A stretch of DNA of 34,361 nt from Sulfuriferula sp. (lineage in GTDB: Bacteria; Pseudomonadota; Gammaproteobacteria; Burkholderiales; Sulfuriferulaceae): the NCBI GenBank assembly GCA_013140765.1, contig JABFSE010000040.1:1-34361 (forward strand). Reading direction: 5' to 3'. The notes under the pieces are model-generated. The model made no database searches. It worked only from the letters and a program-made list of their open reading frames with translations, and was not told the DNA's origin. Each line of letters opens with the position of its first letter. The stretch's first letter is position 1. Shown piece by piece: positions 17,971 to 25,351 of this stretch. A program made the position numbers and the translations under genes.

Positions 17971-18301
17971 TCATCTGGCGCATGCTGATGCGCATATTAT
18001 CCAGCCTGATGAGTATGAGGATTTGCCCGAGCTGGCGGATGCGGATTTAGCCCGCGCTACTTGGCGTATCGGTGGTGATATAGTGAGTGCCGAAGCGGGT
18101 AGGTCGGCATTTAGTGCGGCGTTGAAAAAACAGAAAATAAATCTCACGTTAGATCCTGATGTGTTGGCATTTTTCAAGCAGCAAGCGGGTGGGCGAGGCT
18201 ATCAGACGCTCATCAATGCGACGTTGCGCGAAGCAATGCGAGCCAAGTCGATAGAGGACACGCTACGCAAGGTTATCCGTGAGGAGTTGCGTATTGGGTA
18301 G
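17942..18301 (+). CDS. brnA: BrnA family antitoxin (toxin partner truncated)
   Basis: A 119-residue protein whose C-terminal half (INLTLDPDVLAFFKQQAGGR then YQTLINATLREAMR) is the ribbon-helix-helix-like BrnA domain. BrnA normally neutralises the RNase BrnT and represses the brnTA promoter. The N-terminal part is variable in the family. GAGGAAAG precedes the ATG at 17942. The intact toxin is missing: only the 3' end of brnT remains in front. The promoter normally ahead of brnT is therefore also gone, and expression may depend on read-through from the large gene upstream. Confidence 0.85.
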   Translation: MSAKSQNLGSHLAHADAHIIQPDEYEDLPELADADLARATWRIGGDIVSAEAGRSAFSAALKKQKINLTLDPDVLAFFKQQAGGRGYQTLINATLREAMRAKSIEDTLRKVIREELRIG

Positions 18302-18353
18302 GTCGTTTGATGAGAGTCAAGCTTATTTGGTGTTGATATAAGGAGTCGGTAAC

Positions 18354-18581
18354 ATGACGCAAATTATGGTAAATGATGAGTTAATCGGCAAGGTCATGGC
18401 AGTTGGGCATTATCATGATCCAAAAGAGGCTGTTGTTACTATTTTGACTGATTATTTGAAACAGCATCAAACTGAAACAACACCGTTTGATAGCTTGCGG
18501 TTATCCGCAGATTACGCAGATGATGATTTGGCGCAATTGTTCGAGCGCAATTCTGATGTGGGCAGGGATATAGCGTTATGA
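18354..18581 (+). CDS. VapB-type antitoxin (DUF2191 family), toxin partner truncated
   Basis: A 75-residue protein beginning with a short strand and two helices (VNDELIGKVMAVGHYHDPKE, then AVVTILTDYLKQH), the layout of VapB antitoxins. The C-terminal acidic region (YADDDLAQLFERNSDVGRD) is the likely toxin-binding part. AAGGAGT lies eight bases before the ATG. Its stop overlaps the ATG of a vapC start (ATGA), but that toxin gene is cut short after about 16 codons. It probably no longer controls a toxin at this locus, though it could still neutralise a related VapC elsewhere. Confidence 0.78.
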   Translation: MTQIMVNDELIGKVMAVGHYHDPKEAVVTILTDYLKQHQTETTPFDSLRLSADYADDDLAQLFERNSDVGRDIAL

Positions 18582-18640
18582 GTTTGCTGTTGGATACTTG
18601 TATCCCGTCTAAGGTGGTGAAAACGCAGTGCGTTCTTTAA
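18578..18640 (+). pseudogene. 5' remnant of a vapC toxin gene
   Basis: A 20-codon frame starts in an ATGA overlap with the VapB stop and encodes MSLLLDTCIPSKVVKTQ before three more codons and TAA. The start matches the N-terminus of PIN toxins (MSxLLDTCVxSELVK), including the first catalytic aspartate D6, but the remaining 110 or so residues are gone. The sequence after it shows no PIN motif and runs into the radical SAM gene. This looks like an internal deletion that removed the toxin body. Confidence 0.7.
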
Positions 18641-18679
18641 TTTTTATGTCCATACTTAGCTTTGTTCCATTTTTCTGAT

Positions 18680-19540
18680 ATGTCTATTCTTCCTGCCACC
18701 TTAACCACCACCCATCACCCTCGCGACATTGTCGGCATGACTTACGTCTATCCTGTCGTATCACGGCGTGCGGGTGGGGTGTCGGTGGGGGTGAATCTGA
18801 ATCCTAACAATGCCTGTAACTGGCGTTGCGCTTATTGCCAAGTGCCGAATTTGCAGCGTGGGGCGGCGCCTGAGATAGATTTGGCTGTGCTGGAGCAGGA
18901 GCTGACGACCATGCTGGATAGCATCGTGCGTGGTGATTTTATGCAAACGTCTGTGCCTGAGGGGATGCGGGTGCTGCATGATATTGCGATTTCGGGCAAT
19001 GGTGAGCCTACCAGTGCCAAGGCGTTTGCTGAGGTGGTGGCGGTGATTGCGCGGGTGATGGCGGTATTTGATTTGGTGGGCAAAATCAAGCTGGTGTTGA
19101 TTAGCAATGGTAGTTTGATGGATAAGGCTTATGTGCAAGTAGGCTTGCGCGAGATGGCGGCGTTGGGTGGCGAGCTGTGGTTTAAGGTCGATAGCGCGAC
19201 GCGGGCGGGTTTGCGGCGGATTAACGATACTGAGATTGCGCCTGCGCGGGTGCTGGCGAATTTGCAGATGGCGGCGAGCTTGTGCCCGACTTGGTTGCAG
19301 ACTTGTGTGTTTGCTATGGATGGCGAGCCACCGTCTGTGCTGGAGCAGGCGGCTTATTTAGATTTTATTCGACAGGCGTTGGCGTTAAACGTGGCGTTGC
19401 AAGGTGTGTTGCTGTATGGCATCGCGCGGGATTCGCAACAGCCTGAAGCGGCGCGGCTGGCGGCGTTGCCCCGTGCCTGGCTGGATGATTTTGCGACACG
19501 GATTGCGGTGTGTGGCATACAAGTGAAGGTGAGTGTGTGA
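18680..19540 (+). CDS. Radical SAM protein (COG0731-like)
   Basis: A 286-residue enzyme with the radical SAM iron-sulfur motif CNWRCAYC (C-x3-C-x2-C) around residues 50-57. A GNGEPTS motif near 110 is the glycine-rich SAM-binding element. Similar proteins are grouped with TYW1-like Fe-S oxidoreductases, but no substrate is known. I chose the ATG at 18680 because the alternative TTG six codons upstream adds only a short non-conserved stretch. Its stop overlaps the acpS start (GTGA), making it the first gene of a tightly packed unit acpS-nagZ-udg-uvrC. Confidence 0.85.
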   Translation: MSILPATLTTTHHPRDIVGMTYVYPVVSRRAGGVSVGVNLNPNNACNWRCAYCQVPNLQRGAAPEIDLAVLEQELTTMLDSIVRGDFMQTSVPEGMRVLHDIAISGNGEPTSAKAFAEVVAVIARVMAVFDLVGKIKLVLISNGSLMDKAYVQVGLREMAALGGELWFKVDSATRAGLRRINDTEIAPARVLANLQMAASLCPTWLQTCVFAMDGEPPSVLEQAAYLDFIRQALALNVALQGVLLYGIARDSQQPEAARLAALPRAWLDDFATRIAVCGIQVKVSV

Positions 19541-19917
19541 TTTACGGTATCGGTACGGATATAGTTAGCATCCCGCGTATCGCGGCGATGTTGGCGCGGC
19601 ATGGCGAGCGGGCGGCGGTGCGGTTGTTGGCGGCGAGTGAGCTGGCAGAGTTTAAGCATCACGCAGACCCTGCACGGCTGTTGGCGAAGCGTTTTGCCGC
19701 CAAAGAGGCGTTGGCAAAAGCGGCGGGCACGGGGCTGCGTGAGCCTGTGAGCTTTGCTCATATCGTGGTGACGCACTCAGAACTCGGACAACCGCGATTC
19801 AGTTTTGCGCCGCCATTGCAGGACTGGCTGGACGCGCGGGGTATCGTCGCCAGCCATTTATCTATAACAGACGAGGTCGATACGGTGGTGGCATTTGTGA
19901 TATTGGAGCGGGTATGA
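19537..19917 (+). CDS. acpS: Holo-[acyl-carrier-protein] synthase
   Basis: AcpS moves the phosphopantetheine arm from CoA to apo-ACP, which is needed for fatty acid synthesis. The magnesium ligands are at their standard places: D8 in [12 protein letters not shown] and E57 in [15 protein letters not shown]. The length of 126 residues is usual. The start is a GTG at 19537, the first codon of the family's IYGIGTD sequence, overlapping the previous stop by four bases. The stop overlaps the nagZ ATG. In many Beta- and Gammaproteobacteria acpS follows pdxJ; here a radical SAM gene takes that place. Confidence 0.95.
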   Translation: MIYGIGTDIVSIPRIAAMLARHGERAAVRLLAASELAEFKHHADPARLLAKRFAAKEALAKAAGTGLREPVSFAHIVVTHSELGQPRFSFAPPLQDWLDARGIVASHLSITDEVDTVVAFVILERV

Positions 19918-20999
19918 GTTTAGGACCGGTGATGGTGGATGTGCCAGGTTTGGTGCTGACTGACGATGACAGGCAGCGTTTGCTGCATCCATTGGTCGGC
20001 GGGGTGATTTTATTTAAGCGTAATTATGAATCGCCCGCGCAATTGATAGCCTTGACCAGCGAGATACGCGCATTGCGCCAGCCGCATTTGTTGATCGCGG
20101 TTGATCATGAGGGCGGGCGCGTGCAGCGTTTTCGTGATGGCTTTACGGTGTTGCCTGCGATGCGTGAGCTGGGGCGGATATGGGAACATAATCCAGCGCA
20201 GGCGCGACATCTGGCGCAGGATTGCGGTTATGTGCTGGCGGCGGAATTGCGTGCGCATGGCGTGGATTTGAGCTTTACGCCTGTGCTGGATCTGGATTAT
20301 GGCGAATCGGGGGTGATAGGCGATAGGGCATTCCACGTTGAGCCGCACGTGGTCGGTGATTTGGCGCACGCGTTGATGCTGGGGTTGAAAGAAGCGGGCA
20401 TGGGTAGTGTCGGTAAGCATTTTCCTGGGCATGGTTATGTACGTGCCGATTCGCATTTAGCTATTCCTGTCGATGAACGTAGCTGGCATGAAATCGAGCA
20501 GGCGGATTTAATCCCGTTTGCGCGGCTGGTGGCGGACGGCATGACGGGCATCATGCCTGCGCATGTGATTTACCCTGCGGTGGATGCACAGCCAGCGGGT
20601 TTTTCCAGTGTGTGGTTACAGCGCGTATTGCGTGAGCAACTGGGTTTTAACGGCGTGATATTCAGCGACGATCTATCTATGGAGGGCGCGAGCGTGGCAG
20701 GCGACATCGTACAACGGACACAAGCCGCGCTGGATGCAGGCTGCGATATGGCACTGGTGTGTAATAACTGCGCGGCGGCAGATGCGGTATTGCATGGCTT
20801 GCGCTGGCAAAAATCAGCGAGCTATATTACCCGTTTCGCCCGTTTGCATGGGCGGGCGCACCCGCTGGACATGACTGCGTTGCACGAGCAGGCGCGGTAT
20901 GTGGAGGCGGTGCGTAGGGTGGTGGCGATAGGGCAAGATAACAGCGATTTATGGGCGCGTGACGCGACTAATAGCTGTGGCTTGAGTGGGCTGGCATGA
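19914..20999 (+). CDS. nagZ: Beta-N-acetylhexosaminidase (peptidoglycan recycling)
   Basis: NagZ, a family 3 glycosidase, removes GlcNAc from anhydro-muropeptides in the cytoplasm during cell-wall recycling; its product can signal beta-lactamase induction in some species. The 361 residues show [12 protein letters not shown] (62-73), the loop KHFPGHG (168-174) whose histidine is part of the catalytic dyad, and [10 protein letters not shown] (250-259) containing the nucleophilic aspartate. No signal peptide is present, as expected. It overlaps acpS and the following glycosylase by four bases each. Confidence 0.96.
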   Translation: MSLGPVMVDVPGLVLTDDDRQRLLHPLVGGVILFKRNYESPAQLIALTSEIRALRQPHLLIAVDHEGGRVQRFRDGFTVLPAMRELGRIWEHNPAQARHLAQDCGYVLAAELRAHGVDLSFTPVLDLDYGESGVIGDRAFHVEPHVVGDLAHALMLGLKEAGMGSVGKHFPGHGYVRADSHLAIPVDERSWHEIEQADLIPFARLVADGMTGIMPAHVIYPAVDAQPAGFSSVWLQRVLREQLGFNGVIFSDDLSMEGASVAGDIVQRTQAALDAGCDMALVCNNCAAADAVLHGLRWQKSASYITRFARLHGRAHPLDMTALHEQARYVEAVRRVVAIGQDNSDLWARDATNSCGLSGLA

Positions 21000-21628
21000 G
21001 TGCGCTATTTGATGCTGGCTGTACGGAGTGCCCGCGTCTGGCGGGATTTTTAGCGCAAGTGCGCACGGACTATCCGACTTATTATGCGCGACCTGTGCCT
21101 GCTTTTGGCGATGCCGCGCCGCGTTTACTCATCGTTGGACTTGCGCCTGGATTACACGGCGCGAACCGTTCTGGGCGACCATTCACGGGCGATTATGCGG
21201 GAATATTACTGTACGCAACTTTGCATCAATTCGGCTACGCCAGCGCGGCTGTCTCGACCAGTGTTGATGACGGGCTGGCGCTACACGGTTGCCGCATTAG
21301 CAACGCGGTGAAGTGCTTGCCGCCTGCGAATAAGCCTGAAACGGCGGAGATACGCCAGTGTAATCATTATCTGCAAGCCGAATTGGCGAGCTTGCCAGCC
21401 AATATCAGTATACTGGCACTGGGCGCGGTGGCGCACGCGGCGGTGCTGATGGCGGTGGGCTTGCCTGCGAAAGCGCATAAATTCGCCCACGGCGCGGTGC
21501 ATGAATTAGCCAGCGGGCAACGCTTGTACGATAGTTATCATTGCAGTCGCTACAATACTAATACGCGCCGATTAACCACGGCGATGTTCCAAGCGGTATT
21601 CGCGCAAATCAAGGCGGATAATGGCTGA
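20996..21628 (+). CDS. Uracil-DNA glycosylase, family 5 (UDGb)
   Basis: A 210-residue DNA-repair glycosylase. Motif 1 reads [20 protein letters not shown] (48-67) and the second motif [14 protein letters not shown] near the C-terminus; both are characteristic of type 5 enzymes, which tolerate uracil, hypoxanthine and other deaminated bases. The first motif lacks the polar catalytic residue of family 1, as in other family 5 members. C9, C12, C107 and C122 can supply the four ligands of the iron-sulfur cluster. It overlaps nagZ by four bases and uvrC by eight, so two DNA-repair genes are translationally linked. Confidence 0.93.
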   Translation: MSALFDAGCTECPRLAGFLAQVRTDYPTYYARPVPAFGDAAPRLLIVGLAPGLHGANRSGRPFTGDYAGILLYATLHQFGYASAAVSTSVDDGLALHGCRISNAVKCLPPANKPETAEIRQCNHYLQAELASLPANISILALGAVAHAAVLMAVGLPAKAHKFAHGAVHELASGQRLYDSYHCSRYNTNTRRLTTAMFQAVFAQIKADNG

Positions 21629-23420
21629 GTTTGATAGTGCGCACTTACTGGCGACGTTGCCGAACTTGCCTGGCGTGTATCGGATGCTGGGCGAGGCGGG
21701 CGATGTGTTGTATGTGGGTAAAGCGCGTGATCTGAAAAAACGCGTGTCGTCGTATTTTCAGAAAAACGATTTATCGCCGCGTATTCGTTTAATGGTGGGT
21801 AAAATCCACGCGGTGGAAATCACCGTGACGCGGTCGGAATCTGAAGCACTGGTGCTGGAAAATAATCTCATCAAGGCGTTATCGCCGCGCTACAACATTT
21901 TATTTCGTGATGACAAATCGTATCCGTATTTGGTATTGTCGGGGCACGCTTACCCACGGCTGGCGTATTTTCGCGGCACACCACAGCGGCAAGATAATTG
22001 TTTCGGGCCGTTTCCGAACAGCTATGCAGTGCGCGAGAGCATACATATTTTGCAAAAAGTATTTCGCCTGCGCACCTGTGAGGACAGCGTTTTCAATAAT
22101 CGTTCGCGCCCGTGTTTGCTGCATCAAATCCAGCGTTGTAGCGCGCCGTGCGTGGGCGTGATTAGCGCGGCTGATTATGCGGCGGACGTGAATAATGCCG
22201 CGCTGTTTTTGTCGGGCAAGGCGAATGAGGTGTTGCAGGCAATTACGGTGAAGATGCAAAACGCGGCTGAATTGATGCGCTATGAAGCGGCGGCGCAGTA
22301 CCGCGACCAGATTAAGAGCCTGACCGCCGTGCGCGAAAAGCAGTTTGTCACCAGCAACAGTCAAGCCGATGCCGATGTCATCGCAGTGGTGGCGGCGCAA
22401 GGCTTGCTGTGTGTAAATCTGCTGATGATACGCGGTGGGCGGCATTTGGGCGACAGGAGTATTTTCCCGCAAAACGCGCAGGATGTGAGTACGCACGAGG
22501 CGTTGAGCGCGTTTATCGCCCAGCATTACACCGATCGTGCCGTGCCTGCACAGATTATCGTTTCAGAACAAGTGGATGAGCCTGCGCTGGTGGAAATGTT
22601 GAGCACGCAAGCGGGCTATGCCGTGCGCATTCACAGCAAACCCACGGGCGAACGCAAAACCTGGCTACAAATGACCATAAACAACGCGCAACTGGCGATT
22701 ACCCGTCAGGTCACGCAGAAAACAACACAAAGCGCGAGATTGCAGGCATTGCAGACTGCGCTGAATTTGCCCAATTTACAGCGCATAGAGTGTTTCGACA
22801 TCAGTCATACCATGGGTGAAGCCACCGTTGCATCGTGCGTGGTGTATGACTTGGAGGCGATGCAAAACAGTCAATATCGGCGTTACAACATCAGCGGCAT
22901 CACCCCAGGCGACGATTACGCCGCCATGCGCGACGCACTGACGCGGCGTTATACCAAAATCCAGCAAACCGACGCGCAACGCCCTGATTTGATTTTAATC
23001 GACGGTGGCACTGGGCAACTCAACATTGCCAAGGCGGTCATGGATGATTTGGGCATCACCGACATTATGCTCATCGGCGTTGCCAAAGGCGTAGAGCGTA
23101 AGGCAGGGATGGAGCAATTGATTAGCACCGACGGCGAGGCAACGCGCCTATCGCCCGACGACCCCGCGCTACACCTGATACAGCAAATCCGCGACGAAGC
23201 GCATAGATTTGCCATCACAGGTCACCGCGCCCGCAGAGCGAAAGCGCGGGTTACTTCGTCGTTAGAAGACATCGCTGGCGTGGGCGCAAAACGGCGGCAA
23301 AAACTGCTGGAAACTTTCGGCGGTATGCGTGAGCTGAAAAACGCAGGCGTGGCTGAAATCGCGCAGGTGGAGGGGATTAGTCTGAAGCTGGCTGAGCAGA
23401 TTTATCAGGCTTTGCGTTAG
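21621..23420 (+). CDS. uvrC: Excinuclease ABC subunit C
   Basis: UvrC makes both cuts in nucleotide-excision repair after UvrA and UvrB have found the lesion. The 599 residues hold the GIY-YIG nuclease at the N-terminus (LPGVYRML, VLYVGKARDLKKRV), the UvrB-binding UVR motif around 205-240, the RNase H-like 5' nuclease (ECFDISHTMGE, LILIDGGTGQL) and the tandem helix-hairpin-helix at the end (IAGVGAKRRQKLL and VEGISLKLAEQIY). Length is typical for the family. Its start lies within the end of the glycosylase gene. In most proteobacteria pgsA follows directly; here two other genes intervene. Confidence 0.98.
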   Translation: MAEFDSAHLLATLPNLPGVYRMLGEAGDVLYVGKARDLKKRVSSYFQKNDLSPRIRLMVGKIHAVEITVTRSESEALVLENNLIKALSPRYNILFRDDKSYPYLVLSGHAYPRLAYFRGTPQRQDNCFGPFPNSYAVRESIHILQKVFRLRTCEDSVFNNRSRPCLLHQIQRCSAPCVGVISAADYAADVNNAALFLSGKANEVLQAITVKMQNAAELMRYEAAAQYRDQIKSLTAVREKQFVTSNSQADADVIAVVAAQGLLCVNLLMIRGGRHLGDRSIFPQNAQDVSTHEALSAFIAQHYTDRAVPAQIIVSEQVDEPALVEMLSTQAGYAVRIHSKPTGERKTWLQMTINNAQLAITRQVTQKTTQSARLQALQTALNLPNLQRIECFDISHTMGEATVASCVVYDLEAMQNSQYRRYNISGITPGDDYAAMRDALTRRYTKIQQTDAQRPDLILIDGGTGQLNIAKAVMDDLGITDIMLIGVAKGVERKAGMEQLISTDGEATRLSPDDPALHLIQQIRDEAHRFAITGHRARRAKARVTSSLEDIAGVGAKRRQKLLETFGGMRELKNAGVAEIAQVEGISLKLAEQIYQALR

Positions 23421-23507
23421 GTTCTGCATCCAGTTTGCTGACAACTTCGTAAGGTTTGTGTCGTATAGTGTATTCGCACTTGCGCATTTAATCTTTTGGA
23501 GAAAATT

Positions 23508-24050
23508 ATGTACGCACGTTTAGGACTTACTGTCGTTACTTTGGCAATGTTATCTGCCTGCGCCAATTCGCCCTCATCTAGCACGTATTCGCAAGCAGCT
23601 TTGCCTGATGCGGTGAAAGTGCCTGCTGGTAATAAAGTGGCGTTGGAGGCGGTGGGGGTGGGTAAAATCAGTTATGAGTGTCGTGAAAAAGTGAATGCGG
23701 CTGGCGTGTTTGAATGGGCGTTTGTGGGACCAGATGCGGTGCTGAATAGTCGCGCTGGGGCGCAAATTGGTAAGTATTACGGCCCGCCTGCGACATGGGA
23801 AAGTAAAGACGGCTCTAAAGTCACGGGTAAGCAATTAGCGGTTGCACCATCTACAGTGGGCAATATCCCATTGCAATTAGTGCAGGGGAACCCTGCGACT
23901 GGACAAGGTTTGATGACGGGGGTGACGTATATACAGCGCGTCAATACACAAGGTGGCGTTGCGCCTGCGATTGTTTGTAATGGCGACAGCAAGGGTAAGA
24001 AAGAAATCGTTAATTACCAAGCGGACTATATTTTTTATAGCGCACAATAA
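23508..24050 (+). CDS. DUF3455 family lipoprotein
   Basis: A 180-residue exported protein. The N-terminal hydrophobic stretch ends in LSAC, with C18 the lipid-bearing cysteine. The mature part contains the DUF3455 pattern: ISYECR, FEWAFVGPDAVL, YYGPPATWESKDGSKVTG and a final YQADYIFYSAQ. Function is unknown; the family is widespread in proteobacteria, actinobacteria and fungi. The ATG at 23508 has GGAG seven bases upstream; an earlier in-frame start would extend the signal peptide without need. It is followed by a bidirectional terminator. Confidence 0.87.
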   Translation: MYARLGLTVVTLAMLSACANSPSSSTYSQAALPDAVKVPAGNKVALEAVGVGKISYECREKVNAAGVFEWAFVGPDAVLNSRAGAQIGKYYGPPATWESKDGSKVTGKQLAVAPSTVGNIPLQLVQGNPATGQGLMTGVTYIQRVNTQGGVAPAIVCNGDSKGKKEIVNYQADYIFYSAQ

Positions 24051-24066
24051 ATCCATCTGCTTAATT

Positions 24067-24104
24067 AAAAACGGCGTGCAACTTCAATGTTGTACGCCGT
24101 TTTT
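24067..24104. terminator. Bidirectional Rho-independent terminator
   Basis: Arms at 24067-24082 and 24089-24104 form a 16-bp stem with one G-T pair and a 6-base loop. There is a run of five A before and five T after, so it works in either direction. It lies between the convergent DUF3455 gene and the exported protein gene on the other strand. Confidence 0.88.
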
Positions 24105-24115
24105 GCATGGTGCGC

Positions 24116-24595
24116 TTATTTAATAGCATCCATTTGGCTGGCAAGCTCTTTTTCGTTACACGCATATTGTATCGCGCTGATGTTGCTGGTTTGTATGGTT
24201 AAGACGGTGGCGCAGGTTTTTTGGTGGGGAAACATGGCTAAATCGGCTTCTTCGCGCCCTAGTATCATCGGGTAGTATTTGGAGCGCAATTGCGGGAAAG
24301 CGAATAATTTCATCATCGCAGGCATGTTGTGGATGTCGCTCAATACCACAACATGCTTAGGGGTCAACCATGCGGGATTTTTGCTGTCGAGATAATCAAC
24401 TATCATCTGCCCCGCAGTACGGTCAGCCATGAATACCACTATTTTAGTGTTGCTTGGCACTATACCTGCTTTATCAAATTGATCCGTTAGCGTTAATTTG
24501 GGTAAGGTGTCGCCGACTTTTAACGGTTCGGCGGCGGCTGTGTTGACCGACAGTGCGGCGATGAGGGCGGCGGTAAAATAAAGGCTGGATTTCAT
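24116..24595 (-). CDS. Exported thioredoxin-fold-like protein of unknown function
   Basis: A 159-residue protein with a signal peptide (MKSSLYFTAALIAALSVNTA, cleavage near AAA/EP) and therefore probably periplasmic. The start of the mature part (LKVGDTLPKLTLTDQFDKAG, then KIVVFMADRTAG) looks like an AhpC/TlpA-type thioredoxin fold, but there is no CxxC pair; the only cysteines are two near the C-terminus (KTCATVL and YACNEK). A disulfide oxidoreductase role is therefore doubtful. AAGGAAG precedes the ATG at 24595. I do not recognise a named family. The next gene on the plus strand, pgsA, starts 170 bases away. Confidence 0.75.
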   Translation of the reverse strand: MKSSLYFTAALIAALSVNTAAAEPLKVGDTLPKLTLTDQFDKAGIVPSNTKIVVFMADRTAGQMIVDYLDSKNPAWLTPKHVVVLSDIHNMPAMMKLFAFPQLRSKYYPMILGREEADLAMFPHQKTCATVLTIQTSNISAIQYACNEKELASQMDAIK

Positions 24596-24765
24596 TGCAC
24601 TTCCTTGGCGTGTATGGGGTAATAGTAGTATATCGGATTATTTGGGTCAGTTTTAGTTTGCTTGCGCGGGATATGGGCTTGGTTTAATGGATATTGTGCA
24701 TCATTGATTTAATGAAGTGGGATTTCTAGGTTAGAATAAGCGCATATTCACTTTATTGACGCATC

Positions 24766-25329
24766 ATGCCGCTGAACGTACCAAATTTACTCACCTGGTT
24801 GCGCATTTTATTGATTCCTTTAGTGGTGGCGGTGTTTTATTTGCCTGCTAATTGGTTGACTGTGCATCAGGTAAATATGCTGGCGACGGCAATGTTTGCT
24901 GTGGCGGCAGTGACTGATTGGCTAGACGGTTATTTAGCACGTATGTGGCATCAAACTTCTGATTTTGGTGCTTTTCTTGATCCCGTTGCGGATAAACTCA
25001 TGGTGGCGGCGGCGTTAATTGTCTTGGTGCAGTTGGGGCGTGTGGATGGTTTGATTGCGCTGATTATTATCGGGCGCGAGATTACTATTTCGGCGTTACG
25101 TGAGTGGATGGCCAATATCGGTGCGCGTTCCAGCGTGGCGGTGTCTATGATAGGCAAGCTCAAAACTGCCGCGCAGATGATAGCGATTACCTTGCTACTG
25201 TTCCATGAATCCGTATTTGGTTTTGACATTCATTACCTAGGCACTTGGCTGATTTGGTTGGCCTCCGTGCTTACGGTCTGGTCTATGGTTTATTATCTAC
25301 GCCGCGCACTGCCCGCTGTAACGCGCTAA
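24766..25329 (+). CDS. pgsA: CDP-diacylglycerol--glycerol-3-phosphate 3-phosphatidyltransferase
   Basis: PgsA makes phosphatidylglycerophosphate, the route to phosphatidylglycerol and cardiolipin. The CDP-alcohol transferase motif D51-x2-D54-G-x2-A58-R59-x8-G68-x3-D72-x3-D76 is complete. Four or five membrane segments flank it and the length of 187 residues is usual. NVPNLLTWLRI at the N-terminus is the family's start. A likely extended context AGAATAAG lies 25-40 bases before the ATG but no clear -35 box pairs with it. With pssA at 2176 both branches of phospholipid head-group synthesis are in this window. It leads a unit with kup and def. Confidence 0.96.
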   Translation: MPLNVPNLLTWLRILLIPLVVAVFYLPANWLTVHQVNMLATAMFAVAAVTDWLDGYLARMWHQTSDFGAFLDPVADKLMVAAALIVLVQLGRVDGLIALIIIGREITISALREWMANIGARSSVAVSMIGKLKTAAQMIAITLLLFHESVFGFDIHYLGTWLIWLASVLTVWSMVYYLRRALPAVTR

Positions 25330-25351
25330 TCCTATTTATTTCAAGGTCATC

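Noticed and set aside
12830-18660. Integrative element with attachment sites
   Set aside because: No integrase, transposase, tRNA gene or matching flanking direct repeats were seen at either edge.
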